In this document: positions 44,276 to 53,841 of the stretch, piece after piece
How positions within the stretch are numbered: position 1 is the stretch's first letter
How the letters are laid out: every line of letters begins with the position of its first letter
From: Burkholderiaceae bacterium
GTDB taxonomy: Bacteria; Pseudomonadota; Gammaproteobacteria; Burkholderiales; Burkholderiaceae_C
Direction of reading: 5' to 3'
Length of the DNA: 64,000 bases
Assembly (NCBI GenBank): GCA_016790575.1
Contig: JAEUOU010000023.1
Span: forward strand, 62,001 to 126,000
Program-made: the position numbers and the translations under genes
The notes under the pieces: model-generated
Database searches by the model: none
What the model was told of the DNA's origin: nothing
Seen by the model: only the letters and a program-made list of their open reading frames with translations

Positions 44276-45391
44276 TCAGGTGCCATGGGGTTCCACCGAG
44301 CAGACATCCATCGGCCCGGTCCGGTTGGGCAGCGTCAGAAGATACCGCGCGCAGGGCCGCAACGCACCGGTAACCTGTCGCAACAACGGAATCGACACGG
44401 TGACATTGCCCAGCGCCGGGTTGGCGTTACGCTGCATCGCCAGCACGTCAACGACCACTTCACCCACCGGAATCAGCTGGGGATTCCCCCCCAGGTATCC
44501 CTGCAGCTTCATCATCGCGACGGGGCCGCCATGAAGCGCCACATCGACATCGAAAGACGGCAGGTTGCGACCGGGAAAGGTCCGCTGAACAAAATCCGCC
44601 ATGCCGGATGCCGACTTCTGCAGGCCAAAGGCTGCCTTGATCGCCCGCAGCGCGTGGGGCGCGGTTGCCGAGGGCTCGGGATCGGCGAAGACCGCCAGCA
44701 CCCCTTCGCCGACAAACTGCAGCACACTGGCGCCGAACAGATGGACGGTATCGCCGCTTTGCTCGTAAAAGCGGGTCAGCAATTGGGCCATTTCGGCGGG
44801 ATCGAGCTGGGCAAGCCAGGCACGGCAATCGCGGATGTCGGCAAAAAGCACGGTCGCTTCGTCATATTGCGAACTGACATCAGATTCGGAGTGACCCGGC
44901 CAGCGCTCGCTGAGCTCGCGGGCGAGACGCTTTTCATAGCGGTCTTGGAGGTCCCAGGAGTGTTCCTCCAGCGCTTCCGACAAGGCTGTCTTGACGTGCA
45001 AGGCCTGCGCCGCCTGGCGCATCGACTGGCGGTTGAGCTGGGCGGCCACGGCGTCCAGCACCTCACGGGGGCGAAGGGGTTTGGTGATGTAGTCGTCAGC
45101 CCCCAGTGTCATGCCCTGGCGCATCGCACGACGCTCCTGCAGCGAGGTCAGCAGGATGAAAGGCGTCAGGCCCACCCCGGCATGCTCGCGCACCCGGGTC
45201 AGCAATTCGAAACCGGTCATGCCCGGCATGTCCACGTCGCTGATCACCACATCCGGTTGGTGTTCGACCAACTGCGTCCAGGCGCTGGCACCATCGGTTG
45301 CCGTCAACACCTTGTACCCTTTGGTCTGCAAGGCCACGCTCAGCAACCTGAGCGTTCCCGCGTCGTCTTCTGCCACAAGTATCCGAGCCAT
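44276..45391 (-). CDS. Response regulator with degenerate class III cyclase domain
   Basis: 371 aa. Residues 1-120 are a REC domain with phosphoacceptor Asp52 (SDVDMPGMTG) and Lys in TKPLRP. A helical linker leads to a class III nucleotidyl cyclase-like domain (about 170-345). The first metal Asp is kept in LFADIRD, but the second is replaced (GEG instead of GDG), and the transition-state Asn/Arg of the VNxAxR motif are absent (VVVDVLAMQRNA). Activity is therefore doubtful; it may signal by binding. Same operon as the hybrid kinase. Confidence 0.85.
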   Translation of the reverse strand: MARILVAEDDAGTLRLLSVALQTKGYKVLTATDGASAWTQLVEHQPDVVISDVDMPGMTGFELLTRVREHAGVGLTPFILLTSLQERRAMRQGMTLGADDYITKPLRPREVLDAVAAQLNRQSMRQAAQALHVKTALSEALEEHSWDLQDRYEKRLARELSERWPGHSESDVSSQYDEATVLFADIRDCRAWLAQLDPAEMAQLLTRFYEQSGDTVHLFGASVLQFVGEGVLAVFADPEPSATAPHALRAIKAAFGLQKSASGMADFVQRTFPGRNLPSFDVDVALHGGPVAMMKLQGYLGGNPQLIPVGEVVVDVLAMQRNANPALGNVTVSIPLLRQVTGALRPCARYLLTLPNRTGPMDVCSVEPHGT

Positions 45392-45631
45392 CTTGATTCT
45401 TTTATACGAAAGTATTCCATACTACGAGCATTGCCCCGCCCAGATTGGCGCCGCGGCGACAAAACCAGGCCGTTCAGCCCCTGCGCTGTGACATGCGACC
45501 GTTCTCCGTGGCGGTCGGCAACACATTTCATGTCGTCCGGCCACACGCCGGACGCGCCCTGACCACCGGCCGGACCGTCACGGTACAGTCGGAGCCGCCT
45601 ACAACGGACCCGTCACCCGCGCCGCATTGCC

Positions 45632-46543
45632 ATGAAACCCGCAGAAACGTTCTCGATCACCGCCGATGACGGTCACCGGTTTGAAGCGTCCCTGCACGCC
45701 ACGGCCGACCCGACCGCTCCGGTTCTGCTTTTCCTGCCGGCGCTGGGCACGCCCAGCCGGGTGTATCGCGGCTTCGCCACCGCATTGGCCGCCCAGGGCG
45801 TGCAGGTATGTATCACCGACTGGCGTGGCATGGCCAGCAGCAGCGTGCGGGCATCCCGCGGACACAACCACGGCTATCAGACCTTGGTCGAAACCGATGT
45901 GACCGCGCTGCTTGCGCAGCTCGCCCGGCGGGTTCCCCAGGCGGCGCTGTGGGTCGGCGGCCACAGCCTGGGCGGACAGCTTGCGACCTTGCTGGCGGCC
46001 CGCCAGTCTCCACCCGTGCGGGGCCTGGTCCTGGTGGCCAGCGGCAGCGTCTATCGACGGTGTTATTCGCCGAGCTTACAGATCGGCATCCGTTTTCTGG
46101 GCCTGATGGCGGCAATCACCGGCGCGCTGATCGGGTATTTTCCCGGGCGGCGGTTCGGTTTCGGCGGCCGGGAAGCACGGGGCGTGATGGACGACTGGCT
46201 TCACGTCGCCCGCACCGGACGCTACGAGCCCGCCGGCTCCACTTTCGACTACGAAACCGCATTGCGCCGTCTGACCCTGCCGGTGCTGGCGCTGAACTTC
46301 CGCCGCGACACCTGGGCACCCGAAGCCGCGGCGCGGCATCTGCTGGACAAGCTGGCCGCCGCGGACCGGCATCCCTGGATCTGGGGCGATGCCGAAACGG
46401 ACGGGCAGCCGCTGGACCATTTCTCCTGGGCCCGCAAACCCGATCTGGTGGCCGCGCCGGTCGCGCAGTGGATATACCAGCACAGCACCGCTCACTCGCG
46501 GGAAAGCGCCCCGAATAGCTATGTTATTTATAGCTATAAGTGA
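45632..46543 (+). CDS. alpha/beta-hydrolase, C-terminus from a repeat
   Basis: 303 aa. Serine hydrolase with LFLPALG oxyanion segment, GHSLGG elbow (Ser112) and a likely acid/His pair near the end (FRRDTWAP; PLDHFSWA). COG4757-like predicted hydrolase; substrate unknown. The final 12 residues (SAPNSYVIYSYK) and the stop codon come from repeat copy F, which reads through the native end. No membrane signal is evident. Confidence 0.82.
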   Translation: MKPAETFSITADDGHRFEASLHATADPTAPVLLFLPALGTPSRVYRGFATALAAQGVQVCITDWRGMASSSVRASRGHNHGYQTLVETDVTALLAQLARRVPQAALWVGGHSLGGQLATLLAARQSPPVRGLVLVASGSVYRRCYSPSLQIGIRFLGLMAAITGALIGYFPGRRFGFGGREARGVMDDWLHVARTGRYEPAGSTFDYETALRRLTLPVLALNFRRDTWAPEAAARHLLDKLAAADRHPWIWGDAETDGQPLDHFSWARKPDLVAAPVAQWIYQHSTAHSRESAPNSYVIYSYK

Positions 46544-46585
46544 CCTTTTTACGCTGGGTATTGCCCGAAAATGCCCGAAAAGCGT
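46514..46585 (-). repeat. REP-like interspersed repeat, copy F
   Basis: Minus-strand core TACCCAGCGTAAAAAGGTC then ACTTATAGCTATAA. ATAGCTAT occurs twice on its left edge (46515-46522 and 46530-46537), each self-complementary. On the right the unit CGGGCA with preceding TTTT is doubled. It supplies the last codons and stop of the hydrolase gene. Confidence 0.82.
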
Positions 46586-46864
46586 TGCTGCGGGCGTTTG
46601 CGGGGGGTCAGCTGCGGCTGCAATGTCGCAAAAGGGCCTTCTCCAACTCCAGCAGCACCAGCACTGCCACACCAGCCAGGGCACATAACAACACCTGGTC
46701 GGGCCGCAGCGCACGGGTGTCGAACCAGTTCTGCATGAACGGCGCATAGGTCACACGGCCGACACCACCCGGTCGCGCGAGCCGGAAAACATGGCGATGG
46801 CACAAAGAGCAGCATGCGGCGCCGTGGGTCCGGGGCCTTCCTGCCCGATCGCCCGAGGCAGGTG
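46544..46864. other. Intergenic region with repeat F and an ATPase remnant
   Basis: This 321-base gap between two hydrolase genes holds the right part of repeat copy F, then a minus-strand segment resembling the C-terminus of a P-type ATPase, then about 90 bases with no recognised signal. I see no intact gene here. Confidence 0.6.
46608..46775 (-). pseudogene. Remnant of a cation-transporting P-type ATPase C-terminus
   Basis: About 50 minus-strand codons read VTYAPFMQNWFDTRALRPDQ, then a hydrophobic helix and LLELEKALLRH before a stop. This is the characteristic end of PMA1/Cation_ATPase_C-type pumps (the last helix, with vyvPflqrlF.. and EleKallRr). Upstream, the frame runs into unrelated sequence and no ATPase body is present, so it appears to be a leftover tail after deletion. 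Confidence 0.5.
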
Positions 46865-47785
46865 CTACGGCGCGACACCCGCACCGTATCGGGCCACCCA
46901 GGTTTCAATCCATCGCCGGACCTCGACGGGCTGCTCGGTCACCGGCCAGTGGTGGCAATTTATCGTCTCGACGTGGCACCGTTGCAATTGCCCCAAGCGT
47001 CGCTTGACGGCCGTCTCGTCCTGAAAGTCGGCAAAGGCGGAGCGCAGTACCAGCACCGGCGCGGCAATCGCTGCCAGTGAGGCAATCGGTCGAAAAATCT
47101 CGACCCAATCCTGAAGGTAGTTGGCCAGGGGAATATGTCGCAAATCTTCCCGCGCGGCGCTGTAGCGCCGAACAAAGGCGTCCCGCGCGGCCGGATCGGA
47201 CAGTGCGGCACGCGCTTGCCGGTCCAGGTGCTCCAGATCGAGCGCCACCAGCCGGCGCCGATACAGGCCCAGGGCATTCAAGCCGCGGACCGCACGCGCC
47301 GCTGCATCAAAAACCGGACCGGCCCGGACGTAATGGCGCTTTCCCGCGACAACGGCCTCCCGGAATACCGGATCGACCAGCCCCATGGCAGCCACGCGCT
47401 GCGGCGCCACGGCCGCAAACTGCATGGCAACCGTTGCGCCCAGGCTGTGTCCGACCAGAACGGCTTGCCGCGCCTGTTCGACGTCCAGCAATTGCCGCAA
47501 GTCTTCGCACCAGTCCGACAGGACAAATCGCCGCCGGGTCATCGATTCGCCATGCCCCCGCAAATCGACCCGGATCAGGTTGTGGCGTTCGACCAAGCGG
47601 GTAACGCGGACCAGTTCAGCCCAGCGCGACATATTGCTGGCCAGGCCATGGATGAACACCACCGGAATGCCAGGCTGGGCGTTCGGGGTGGGACGGACCC
47701 GGTAGACCACCTCCCCATCCGGCCGGGGCAGCACCTTGCGCACTTCGGATGGGATGGGCGAGACCGGTGCCGGCGATCGGATCAT
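46865..47785 (-). CDS. alpha/beta-hydrolase
   Basis: 306 aa. Textbook hydrolase core: VFIHGLASNMSRW oxyanion loop, VDLRGHGES, GHSLGA elbow (Ser114), and a late His in INCHHWPVTEQP. Cytoplasmic, no signal peptide. Close to the 2-hydroxymuconate-semialdehyde or haloperoxidase-like subgroups; substrate unknown. It is divergent from serC with 208 bases between. Confidence 0.85.
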   Translation of the reverse strand: MIRSPAPVSPIPSEVRKVLPRPDGEVVYRVRPTPNAQPGIPVVFIHGLASNMSRWAELVRVTRLVERHNLIRVDLRGHGESMTRRRFVLSDWCEDLRQLLDVEQARQAVLVGHSLGATVAMQFAAVAPQRVAAMGLVDPVFREAVVAGKRHYVRAGPVFDAAARAVRGLNALGLYRRRLVALDLEHLDRQARAALSDPAARDAFVRRYSAAREDLRHIPLANYLQDWVEIFRPIASLAAIAAPVLVLRSAFADFQDETAVKRRLGQLQRCHVETINCHHWPVTEQPVEVRRWIETWVARYGAGVAP

Positions 47786-47993
47786 GGAGCAATCTCGACA
47801 AATCGGAATATCAGGATCACGGATTCAGCCCGCAGAGAAAACCGCAAGATACCTCACGCCACGGAATTCAGAAGACCCGGCGGTCTCGGGGTCGCTGCCA
47901 AAAAACCCCGTTGCTAGAATCAGCCGCTGATCCGGACGCGGCACGCGCCCCCCTTTCTCCCCTCCGATTCCCAGCCTCCACGGACCCCTCCCC

Positions 47994-49109
47994 ATGCAAC
48001 CCACGGTCAAACCCCGCAACCCCAATTTTTCCTCCGGCCCCTGCGCCAAGCGCCCCGGCTACGACGTGGCTGCCCTGCAGCTTGACGTGCTGGGCCGCTC
48101 GCACCGCTCGGCGCTGGGCAAGAAGGCACTGGGCCTGGCCTGCACCGAAACGGCGCGCCTGCTGGGTCTGCCCGAAGGCTACCGCGTGGCCGTGGTGCCG
48201 GCCTCCGACACCGGCGCGGTGGAAATGGCCATGTGGTCGCTGCTGGGCCCGCGCGGCGTGGACGTGCTGGCCTGGGAGTCGTTCGGCTCCGGCTGGGTGA
48301 CCGACATCGTCAAGCAGCTCAAGCTGCCCAACGTGACCAAGCGCGAAGCCGGCTACGGCGAGATCGTCGACCTGTCCACGGTCAACTTCGACAACGACGT
48401 GGTGTTCACCTGGAACGGCACCACCTCGGGCGTCAAGGTGCCGAACGGCGACTGGATTCCGGCCGACCGCGCCGGTCTGACGATCTGCGACGCCACCTCG
48501 GCCGTGTTTGCCATGGCGCTGCCCTGGGACAAGCTCGACGTGGTCACCTACTCCTGGCAGAAGGTGCTGGGCGGCGAAGGCGCGCACGGCATGCTGATCC
48601 TGAGCCCGCGCGCGGTGCAGCGGCTGGAAAGCTACAGCCCGCCCTGGCCCCTGCCCAAGATCTTCCGCATGACCTCCGGCGGCAAGCTGACCGAGGGCCT
48701 GTTCAAGGGCGAGACCATCAACACCCCGTCGATGCTGTGCGTGGCCGACTACCTGGACGCGCTGGCCTGGGTGGAACGCCTGGGCGGCGTGCAGGCGACG
48801 ATCGCCCGCAGCGAGGCCAACCTGAAGGTGATCGAAGACTTTGTGGCCGCCAACGACTGGATCGATTTCCTGGCCACGGACCCGGCCACGCGCTCCAACA
48901 CCAGCGTTTGCCTGAGCCTGAAGCTGTCCGAAGACCAGGTGAAGAAGGTGGTCAAGCTCCTGGAGGCCGAAGGCGTGGCCTATGACATCGGCGCCTACAA
49001 GGACGCGCCGGCCGGCATCCGCATCTGGTGTGGCGCCACGGTCGAATCGGCCGACCTGCAGGCCCTGATGCCCTGGCTGGCCTGGGCCTATCAGACCGTC
49101 AGCGCCTGA
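47994..49109 (+). CDS. serC: Phosphoserine aminotransferase, Methanosarcina/alphaproteobacterial type
   Basis: 371 aa. Converts 3-phosphohydroxypyruvate and glutamate to phosphoserine using PLP. The pattern [48 protein letters not shown] and PLP-Lys in [15 protein letters not shown]-type context is that of the second SerC type, seen mainly in alphaproteobacteria and Methanosarcina rather than the E. coli type. Codon use is strongly biased, suggesting high expression. serA follows 80 bases downstream. Confidence 0.9.
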   Translation: MQPTVKPRNPNFSSGPCAKRPGYDVAALQLDVLGRSHRSALGKKALGLACTETARLLGLPEGYRVAVVPASDTGAVEMAMWSLLGPRGVDVLAWESFGSGWVTDIVKQLKLPNVTKREAGYGEIVDLSTVNFDNDVVFTWNGTTSGVKVPNGDWIPADRAGLTICDATSAVFAMALPWDKLDVVTYSWQKVLGGEGAHGMLILSPRAVQRLESYSPPWPLPKIFRMTSGGKLTEGLFKGETINTPSMLCVADYLDALAWVERLGGVQATIARSEANLKVIEDFVAANDWIDFLATDPATRSNTSVCLSLKLSEDQVKKVVKLLEAEGVAYDIGAYKDAPAGIRIWCGATVESADLQALMPWLAWAYQTVSA

Positions 49110-49189
49110 CCCCCGGCAGGCACCCCGCCTGCCCCGACTGCGGGCCGTATCCCGCGCCAAACGCCCCCCAAACCCGACGGAGCCGCGCC

Positions 49190-50362
49190 ATGTACAAGGT
49201 CAGAACCTACAACCAGATCTCCGTCAAGGGCCTGGAGCGGTTTCCCCGCCAGTCCTATGAAGTGGGCAGCGATATCGGCCACCCCGATGCCTTCCTGCTG
49301 CGCAGCCAGAAGCTGCAGGGCGTGGAAGTGCCCGCATCGCTGGTGGCGGCCGCGCGCGCCGGCGCCGGCGTCAACAACATCCCGGTGGCCGACTACAGCA
49401 AACAGGGCATCGTGGTGTTCAACACGCCGGGCGCCAACGCCAACGCGGTGAAGGAACTCGTCATGGCCGGCATGCTGCTGGCCACCCGAGGCATCCTGCC
49501 GGGCATGGCCTATGTGCAGTCGCTCACGCACCTGACGGACGCAGCCGAGATGTCGGCGCTGCTGGAGAAGGAGAAGGCGCCCTTTGCCGGCGGCGAGATC
49601 AAGGGCAAGACCCTGGGCATCGTCGGCCTGGGCGCGATCGGCTCGATGGTGGCCGAGATGGCGCTGGCCATGGGCATGAAGGTGGTCGGTTTCGACCCGG
49701 CGCTGTCCATCGACGCGGCCTGGCGCCTGTCCAATGAAGTCACGCGCATGGAGAACCTGGCCACGCTGCTGGCGCGCTCGGACTACGTTTCGCTGCACGT
49801 GCCCGCCATGGACGCCACGCGCCACCTGATCAGCGCCGATGCGCTGGCCGGCATCAAGCCCGGCGCCGTGCTGCTGAACTTTGCGCGCGAAACGATTGTC
49901 GACTCGGCCGCGGTACAGCGCAGCCTGGACGCCGGCCGGCTGGGCCGCTACGTCTGCGACTTCCCCGAGCCCGCGATGCTGGGCCACGCCAAGGTGATCG
50001 CGATGCCGCACATCGGCGCCAGCACCGAGGAGTCGGAGGAAAACTGCGCCGTGATGGCCGCCAACCAGCTGATGGACTATCTGGAGCACGGCAACATTAC
50101 CAATTCGGTCAACTTCCCGGCCGTGCGCATGGAGCGCACCCCGGGCGCCACGCGCATCACGTTCTCCAACGACAACGTCGCCGGCGTGCTGGGCCAGGTG
50201 CTGTCGGTGCTGGCCGAGCGCCAGGTCAACGTGATCGACATGATGAACAAGAGCCGCGGTGAACTGGCCTACAACGTCATCGACATCGACGGTGTCGCCG
50301 ACCCGGGTGTCATCGCCACCATTGAGCGCCTGGCGCATGTGATTCGCGTGCGGGTGGTCTGA
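49190..50362 (+). CDS. serA: D-3-phosphoglycerate dehydrogenase with ACT domain
   Basis: 390 aa. First step of serine synthesis. NAD-binding GLGAIGSMVAEMALAMGMKVVGFDP, catalytic NFARETIVD (Arg) and MPHIGASTEES (His) are present; the C-terminal about 75 residues form an ACT domain (GVLGQVLSVLAERQVNVIDM), likely for serine feedback. The intervening domain of long SerA forms is absent. GGAG precedes the ATG. Pairs with serC; serB is not here. Confidence 0.93.
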   Translation: MYKVRTYNQISVKGLERFPRQSYEVGSDIGHPDAFLLRSQKLQGVEVPASLVAAARAGAGVNNIPVADYSKQGIVVFNTPGANANAVKELVMAGMLLATRGILPGMAYVQSLTHLTDAAEMSALLEKEKAPFAGGEIKGKTLGIVGLGAIGSMVAEMALAMGMKVVGFDPALSIDAAWRLSNEVTRMENLATLLARSDYVSLHVPAMDATRHLISADALAGIKPGAVLLNFARETIVDSAAVQRSLDAGRLGRYVCDFPEPAMLGHAKVIAMPHIGASTEESEENCAVMAANQLMDYLEHGNITNSVNFPAVRMERTPGATRITFSNDNVAGVLGQVLSVLAERQVNVIDMMNKSRGELAYNVIDIDGVADPGVIATIERLAHVIRVRVV

Positions 50363-50425
50363 GCAGTTCGGCGAAAATCGATCGGCCAGGCGCCGGCCGG
50401 AAAACACGCGAACAAGGGGGAGGAA

Positions 50426-52246
50426 ATGAACCGGACTCTCGTTCAACTGTTCCGTGCCGGTCTGCTGGCGTGGTGCGCCGCGGCGATTCCCGTTTCGGCG
50501 GCCACCGGCTTCGCACCCGATCCGACGTTTGGTACCGCAGGCGTGATGCGTGTGCCGTCCGCTCCCGACATGACGGGTCCCCACTACCTCGTCGATGTTC
50601 AGGCCGATGGGGATGGCGCGTTGCTGATCGCGCGGCGGGTCTTACTCCAGCCGATCCCCGCGCCCTCCGCCACGAGTTCGATCAGAGTCCCGAGCTCACA
50701 GATTGATCTGGTCCGGGTCTCGCATCGCGGCGTTTTCGACACTGCTTACGGAAACCGTGGCCGAACCGTACTGGAAGACGGCTATTTCCGGGCTGCGGCA
50801 TCTCGTATCAGCGTGCGGCCCGACGGGTCGGCGGCATTTCTGTCCCACATCTGCATGGGCTCGGCAGGGTTGATTTGCGATGCCAAGGCCGGTACCGTGG
50901 CTGCCAACGGGACCATCCTCCAACTCGCCACATCGACATTGCCCTTCTCGGCCAACGGCGGCCATTGGCCGGGTTCCGTCGCCGCTGCCGCCGACGGTGG
51001 CTTCCATGTCGGGGGCGCACAACGGGTGGGCACGGGACTGCCGGCGGGCAACGCCAACCTCGTCAGGTTCCGAGCCGACGGAACCGTTGAAGAGCGGTTC
51101 GGAACATGGGGAACCGTTTCCCGACCGTTGCGCAGTTCTCAACCGTGCAACGAACAGGTCTGTGGCGCGAACCAGATTGCGGTTCAACTGGACGGCTCGA
51201 TTTTCTTCTCGGCCGTCGTCGGCGGGGGACTGATGATCTACAAGATGGACACTTGGGGTCTCAGGGACGACTCGTTCGGCGAAAAGGGCCAGGTCCTGCT
51301 ACCGATACCCATAGACGAGACCCGAAGCACCTTGTCGCAGGTGATCGTGCTGGCGCTGCCCGATGACTCAGTCGTCATCGCGACCCTGTCCCGCCTGCGC
51401 TGGACCGCAGCCAATCCCGATTCATATGTCTACGAGGGCACGCTGACCCGGTTGGATGCACGGGGAAGGCTGCAGCAGGCTTATCCCCTGGAGGGCAACG
51501 GCATCGCCGAAATCCGACTGCTCCCTTTGCGCGACAGCAGCGTTCTGGTCGTGGGGACCGGCGGCCCCCAGGTGTCGATGTTTCGAATGACGCCAAGCGG
51601 CGCATTGACAAGCCGACTCGGCAACATCGACCTGAACGAGACCCGGATTACCGGCAGCGCGACCGTATTCTTCGACCGGGCCGATCGGCTTGTGACGGTG
51701 GAGCCGGATACGGCCGACCCACGGGAATGGGTCGTTCGCCGTTTTCTGCCCGCAACCGAGCCCGTGCCGCAGCCGGTGACGGAGTTCTTCAACACGGCGC
51801 TGAGGCACTATTTCATCACCGCCGGGCCGGGCGAGGTGCAGTCCATCGAAACCGGCGGCGCCGGCCCCGGCTGGACCCGGACCTTCAGGGACTTCAAGGC
51901 CTACCTGCCGGAAACCGGAATTCCAGGGGGCGCAATGCCCGTCTGCCGGTACTATGGCACTCCGGGTGCGGGGCCGAACTCCCACTTCTACTCCATCGAC
52001 AGCGCCGAGTGCGCCGAGGTGTCGCGCGACCCGGGTTGGACCTATGAGGGAATTGCCTTCTACCTGTTTCCGCCGACCCTCTCCGGCACCTGCCGCGCGG
52101 GTACGCGACCGGTCTACCGGGTCTACAACCGCCGATTCGCTCAGAACGATTCGAATCACCGCTACACGACCGATCCGGTCCTGTACGCGCACATGATCAA
52201 CGAGGGCTGGGCGGCGGAGGGGGTCAAGCTGTGCGCTCCGTCGTGA
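50426..52246 (+). CDS. Secreted propeller-like protein with C-terminal DUF5648 domain
   Basis: 606 aa. Signal peptide residues 1-25 (ending VSAATG). Residues about 30-440 contain repeated delta-60/NHL-like segments (FAPDPTFGTAGVMRV; DTAYGNRGRTVL; EERFGTWGTV; DDSFGEKGQVLL), suggesting a beta-propeller. Residues about 450-606 match DUF5648, with its recurring HYF/HFY units (NTALRHYFITAGP; GPNSHFYSIDSAEC; NHRYTTDPVLY). GGGGGAGGAA is a strong Shine-Dalgarno. Probably surface-exposed or exported; function unknown. Confidence 0.75.
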   Translation: MNRTLVQLFRAGLLAWCAAAIPVSAATGFAPDPTFGTAGVMRVPSAPDMTGPHYLVDVQADGDGALLIARRVLLQPIPAPSATSSIRVPSSQIDLVRVSHRGVFDTAYGNRGRTVLEDGYFRAAASRISVRPDGSAAFLSHICMGSAGLICDAKAGTVAANGTILQLATSTLPFSANGGHWPGSVAAAADGGFHVGGAQRVGTGLPAGNANLVRFRADGTVEERFGTWGTVSRPLRSSQPCNEQVCGANQIAVQLDGSIFFSAVVGGGLMIYKMDTWGLRDDSFGEKGQVLLPIPIDETRSTLSQVIVLALPDDSVVIATLSRLRWTAANPDSYVYEGTLTRLDARGRLQQAYPLEGNGIAEIRLLPLRDSSVLVVGTGGPQVSMFRMTPSGALTSRLGNIDLNETRITGSATVFFDRADRLVTVEPDTADPREWVVRRFLPATEPVPQPVTEFFNTALRHYFITAGPGEVQSIETGGAGPGWTRTFRDFKAYLPETGIPGGAMPVCRYYGTPGAGPNSHFYSIDSAECAEVSRDPGWTYEGIAFYLFPPTLSGTCRAGTRPVYRVYNRRFAQNDSNHRYTTDPVLYAHMINEGWAAEGVKLCAPS

Positions 52247-52407
52247 CGCCGGAAATCTGGACGTCGCGTCTGACCGGCAGATTGCGCCTCGGGAGCGGCA
52301 CTCACAGCCGATGAGAGGTGGAGACACCACCATCGCCAAGCGATCCCGGACAGGACCGGGCAACGCCGACACGGCGTTTCGCCTTGGCAAGTCAGGGTCG
52401 GGCCGTC

Positions 52408-53841
52408 CTACGGCTTGCGCTCTTTCAGCAGGTCGCGCAGGCGCTTGGGCGCGGGGACCAGCGGGGTGCGGCTACGCGTCCAGGCGCCCTGCTCGCTCGG
52501 CGAAAGCGCCCGGCCGCGGCTCATGAACCAGGAGGCCAGCTTGTACAGCCCGCTGCGGCTGTACACCTGCGCCCAGGCGCCCCACACCGCGCTTGCGGCC
52601 GCGGTGCGCCCGGCGCCACTGCCGCGCAGCGTCGCCTCTTCGCTCTGCGGCCTGGCCTGCGATTCATTGCGCAGGCGCACCAGGATATCGGTGATCGGGA
52701 TCTTCACCGGGCACACTTCCACGCAGGCGCCGCACAGCGTCGAGGCAAAGGCCAGCGGATACGTGGCGTCCAGGCCCAGCATGTGCGGTGAAATGATCGC
52801 ACCGATCGGCCCGGGATAGGTCGTGCCGTAGGCGTGCCCGCCGATGCGGGCATACACCGGGCAGTGGTTCATGCAGGCGCCGCAGCGGATGCATTTGAGC
52901 GTCTCGCGCAGCTCCCCGTCGACATAGGCTTGCGTGCGCCCGTTGTCCAGCAGGATCAGGTGCACCTCTTCCGGGCCGTCCTTTTCGCCGGGCTTGCGTG
53001 GACCGCTGATCAGGTTGAGATAGGTGGTCATCGCCTGCCCCGTGGCCGAGCGCGACAGCAGGCTGAACAGCGGGGGAACGTGTTCGAGCTTCTCCACCAC
53101 CTTCTCGATGCCGGTGATGGCGATGTGGACACGGGGCACGGTGGTGCACATGCGGCCGTTGCCTTCGTTTTCGACCAGGCACAGGCTGCCCGTTTCAGCG
53201 ACCGCGAAGTTCACCCCTGACAGGCCGATATCGGCATCGGCGAACTTGCGCCGCAACACCTTGCGGCCAATGCGGATCAGCGCATCGACGTCCTCGGTGT
53301 AGGCCACGCCGGGGATTTCCCGGGCAAACAGCTCGGCAATCTCCTGCCTGGTCTTGTGGATCGCCGGCATGATGATGTGCGACGGGGCTTCACCGGCGAG
53401 CTGCACGATGTACTCGCCCATGTCCGACTCCAGCGCCTCCAGGCCAGCGGCTTCCATCGCGTGGTTGAAACCCACTTCCTCGCTGACCATCGACTTGCCC
53501 TTGATGATGCGCTTCGCATTGACCCGTCTGGCAATGTCCAGGGCAATCGCGTTGGCCTCGCCGGGGTCCTGCGCCCAGTGCACCTGAATGCCATTGGCGG
53601 TGAGCCGGGCCTCCAGTTGCTCCAGCAGGCGCGGCAGATTGGCCAGGCTGTAGCGGCGAATCTGCGAGCCCAGTTCGCGCAGGCCCTGCAGCTCGTCCTG
53701 ATCGGGAAACTGAGCGCGCCGCTTGGCCTGCAGGAAGTCCATCGCGCCGCGGAAGTTCTTGCGCTGCGCCGGGTCGTTGAGCACGCCACGGCTGCGCTCC
53801 TTGAAATCGTCCATCGGATGGATCTTGATGACCTGGTTCAT
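52408..53841 (-). CDS. lutB: Lactate utilization iron-sulfur protein LutB
   Basis: 477 aa. Member of the LutABC L-lactate dehydrogenase complex, which oxidises lactate to pyruvate. Two ferredoxin-type clusters are visible: CIRCGACMNHCPVY and CGACVEVCPVKIP; the N-terminal LUD domain includes KGKSMVSEEVGFN and ETGSLCLVENEGNGR. Distal gene of the operon; its ATG overlaps the stop of a 21-codon micro-ORF that carries its Shine-Dalgarno (GGAGG). Gene order A-C-B is a variant of the common A-B-C. Confidence 0.95.
   Translation of the reverse strand: MNQVIKIHPMDDFKERSRGVLNDPAQRKNFRGAMDFLQAKRRAQFPDQDELQGLRELGSQIRRYSLANLPRLLEQLEARLTANGIQVHWAQDPGEANAIALDIARRVNAKRIIKGKSMVSEEVGFNHAMEAAGLEALESDMGEYIVQLAGEAPSHIIMPAIHKTRQEIAELFAREIPGVAYTEDVDALIRIGRKVLRRKFADADIGLSGVNFAVAETGSLCLVENEGNGRMCTTVPRVHIAITGIEKVVEKLEHVPPLFSLLSRSATGQAMTTYLNLISGPRKPGEKDGPEEVHLILLDNGRTQAYVDGELRETLKCIRCGACMNHCPVYARIGGHAYGTTYPGPIGAIISPHMLGLDATYPLAFASTLCGACVEVCPVKIPITDILVRLRNESQARPQSEEATLRGSGAGRTAAASAVWGAWAQVYSRSGLYKLASWFMSRGRALSPSEQGAWTRSRTPLVPAPKRLRDLLKERKP

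Noticed and set aside
43157-45562. Long plus-strand open frame opposite the histidine kinase and response regulator
   Set aside because: No recognisable domain and shadow-like composition; the minus-strand two-component genes are complete.
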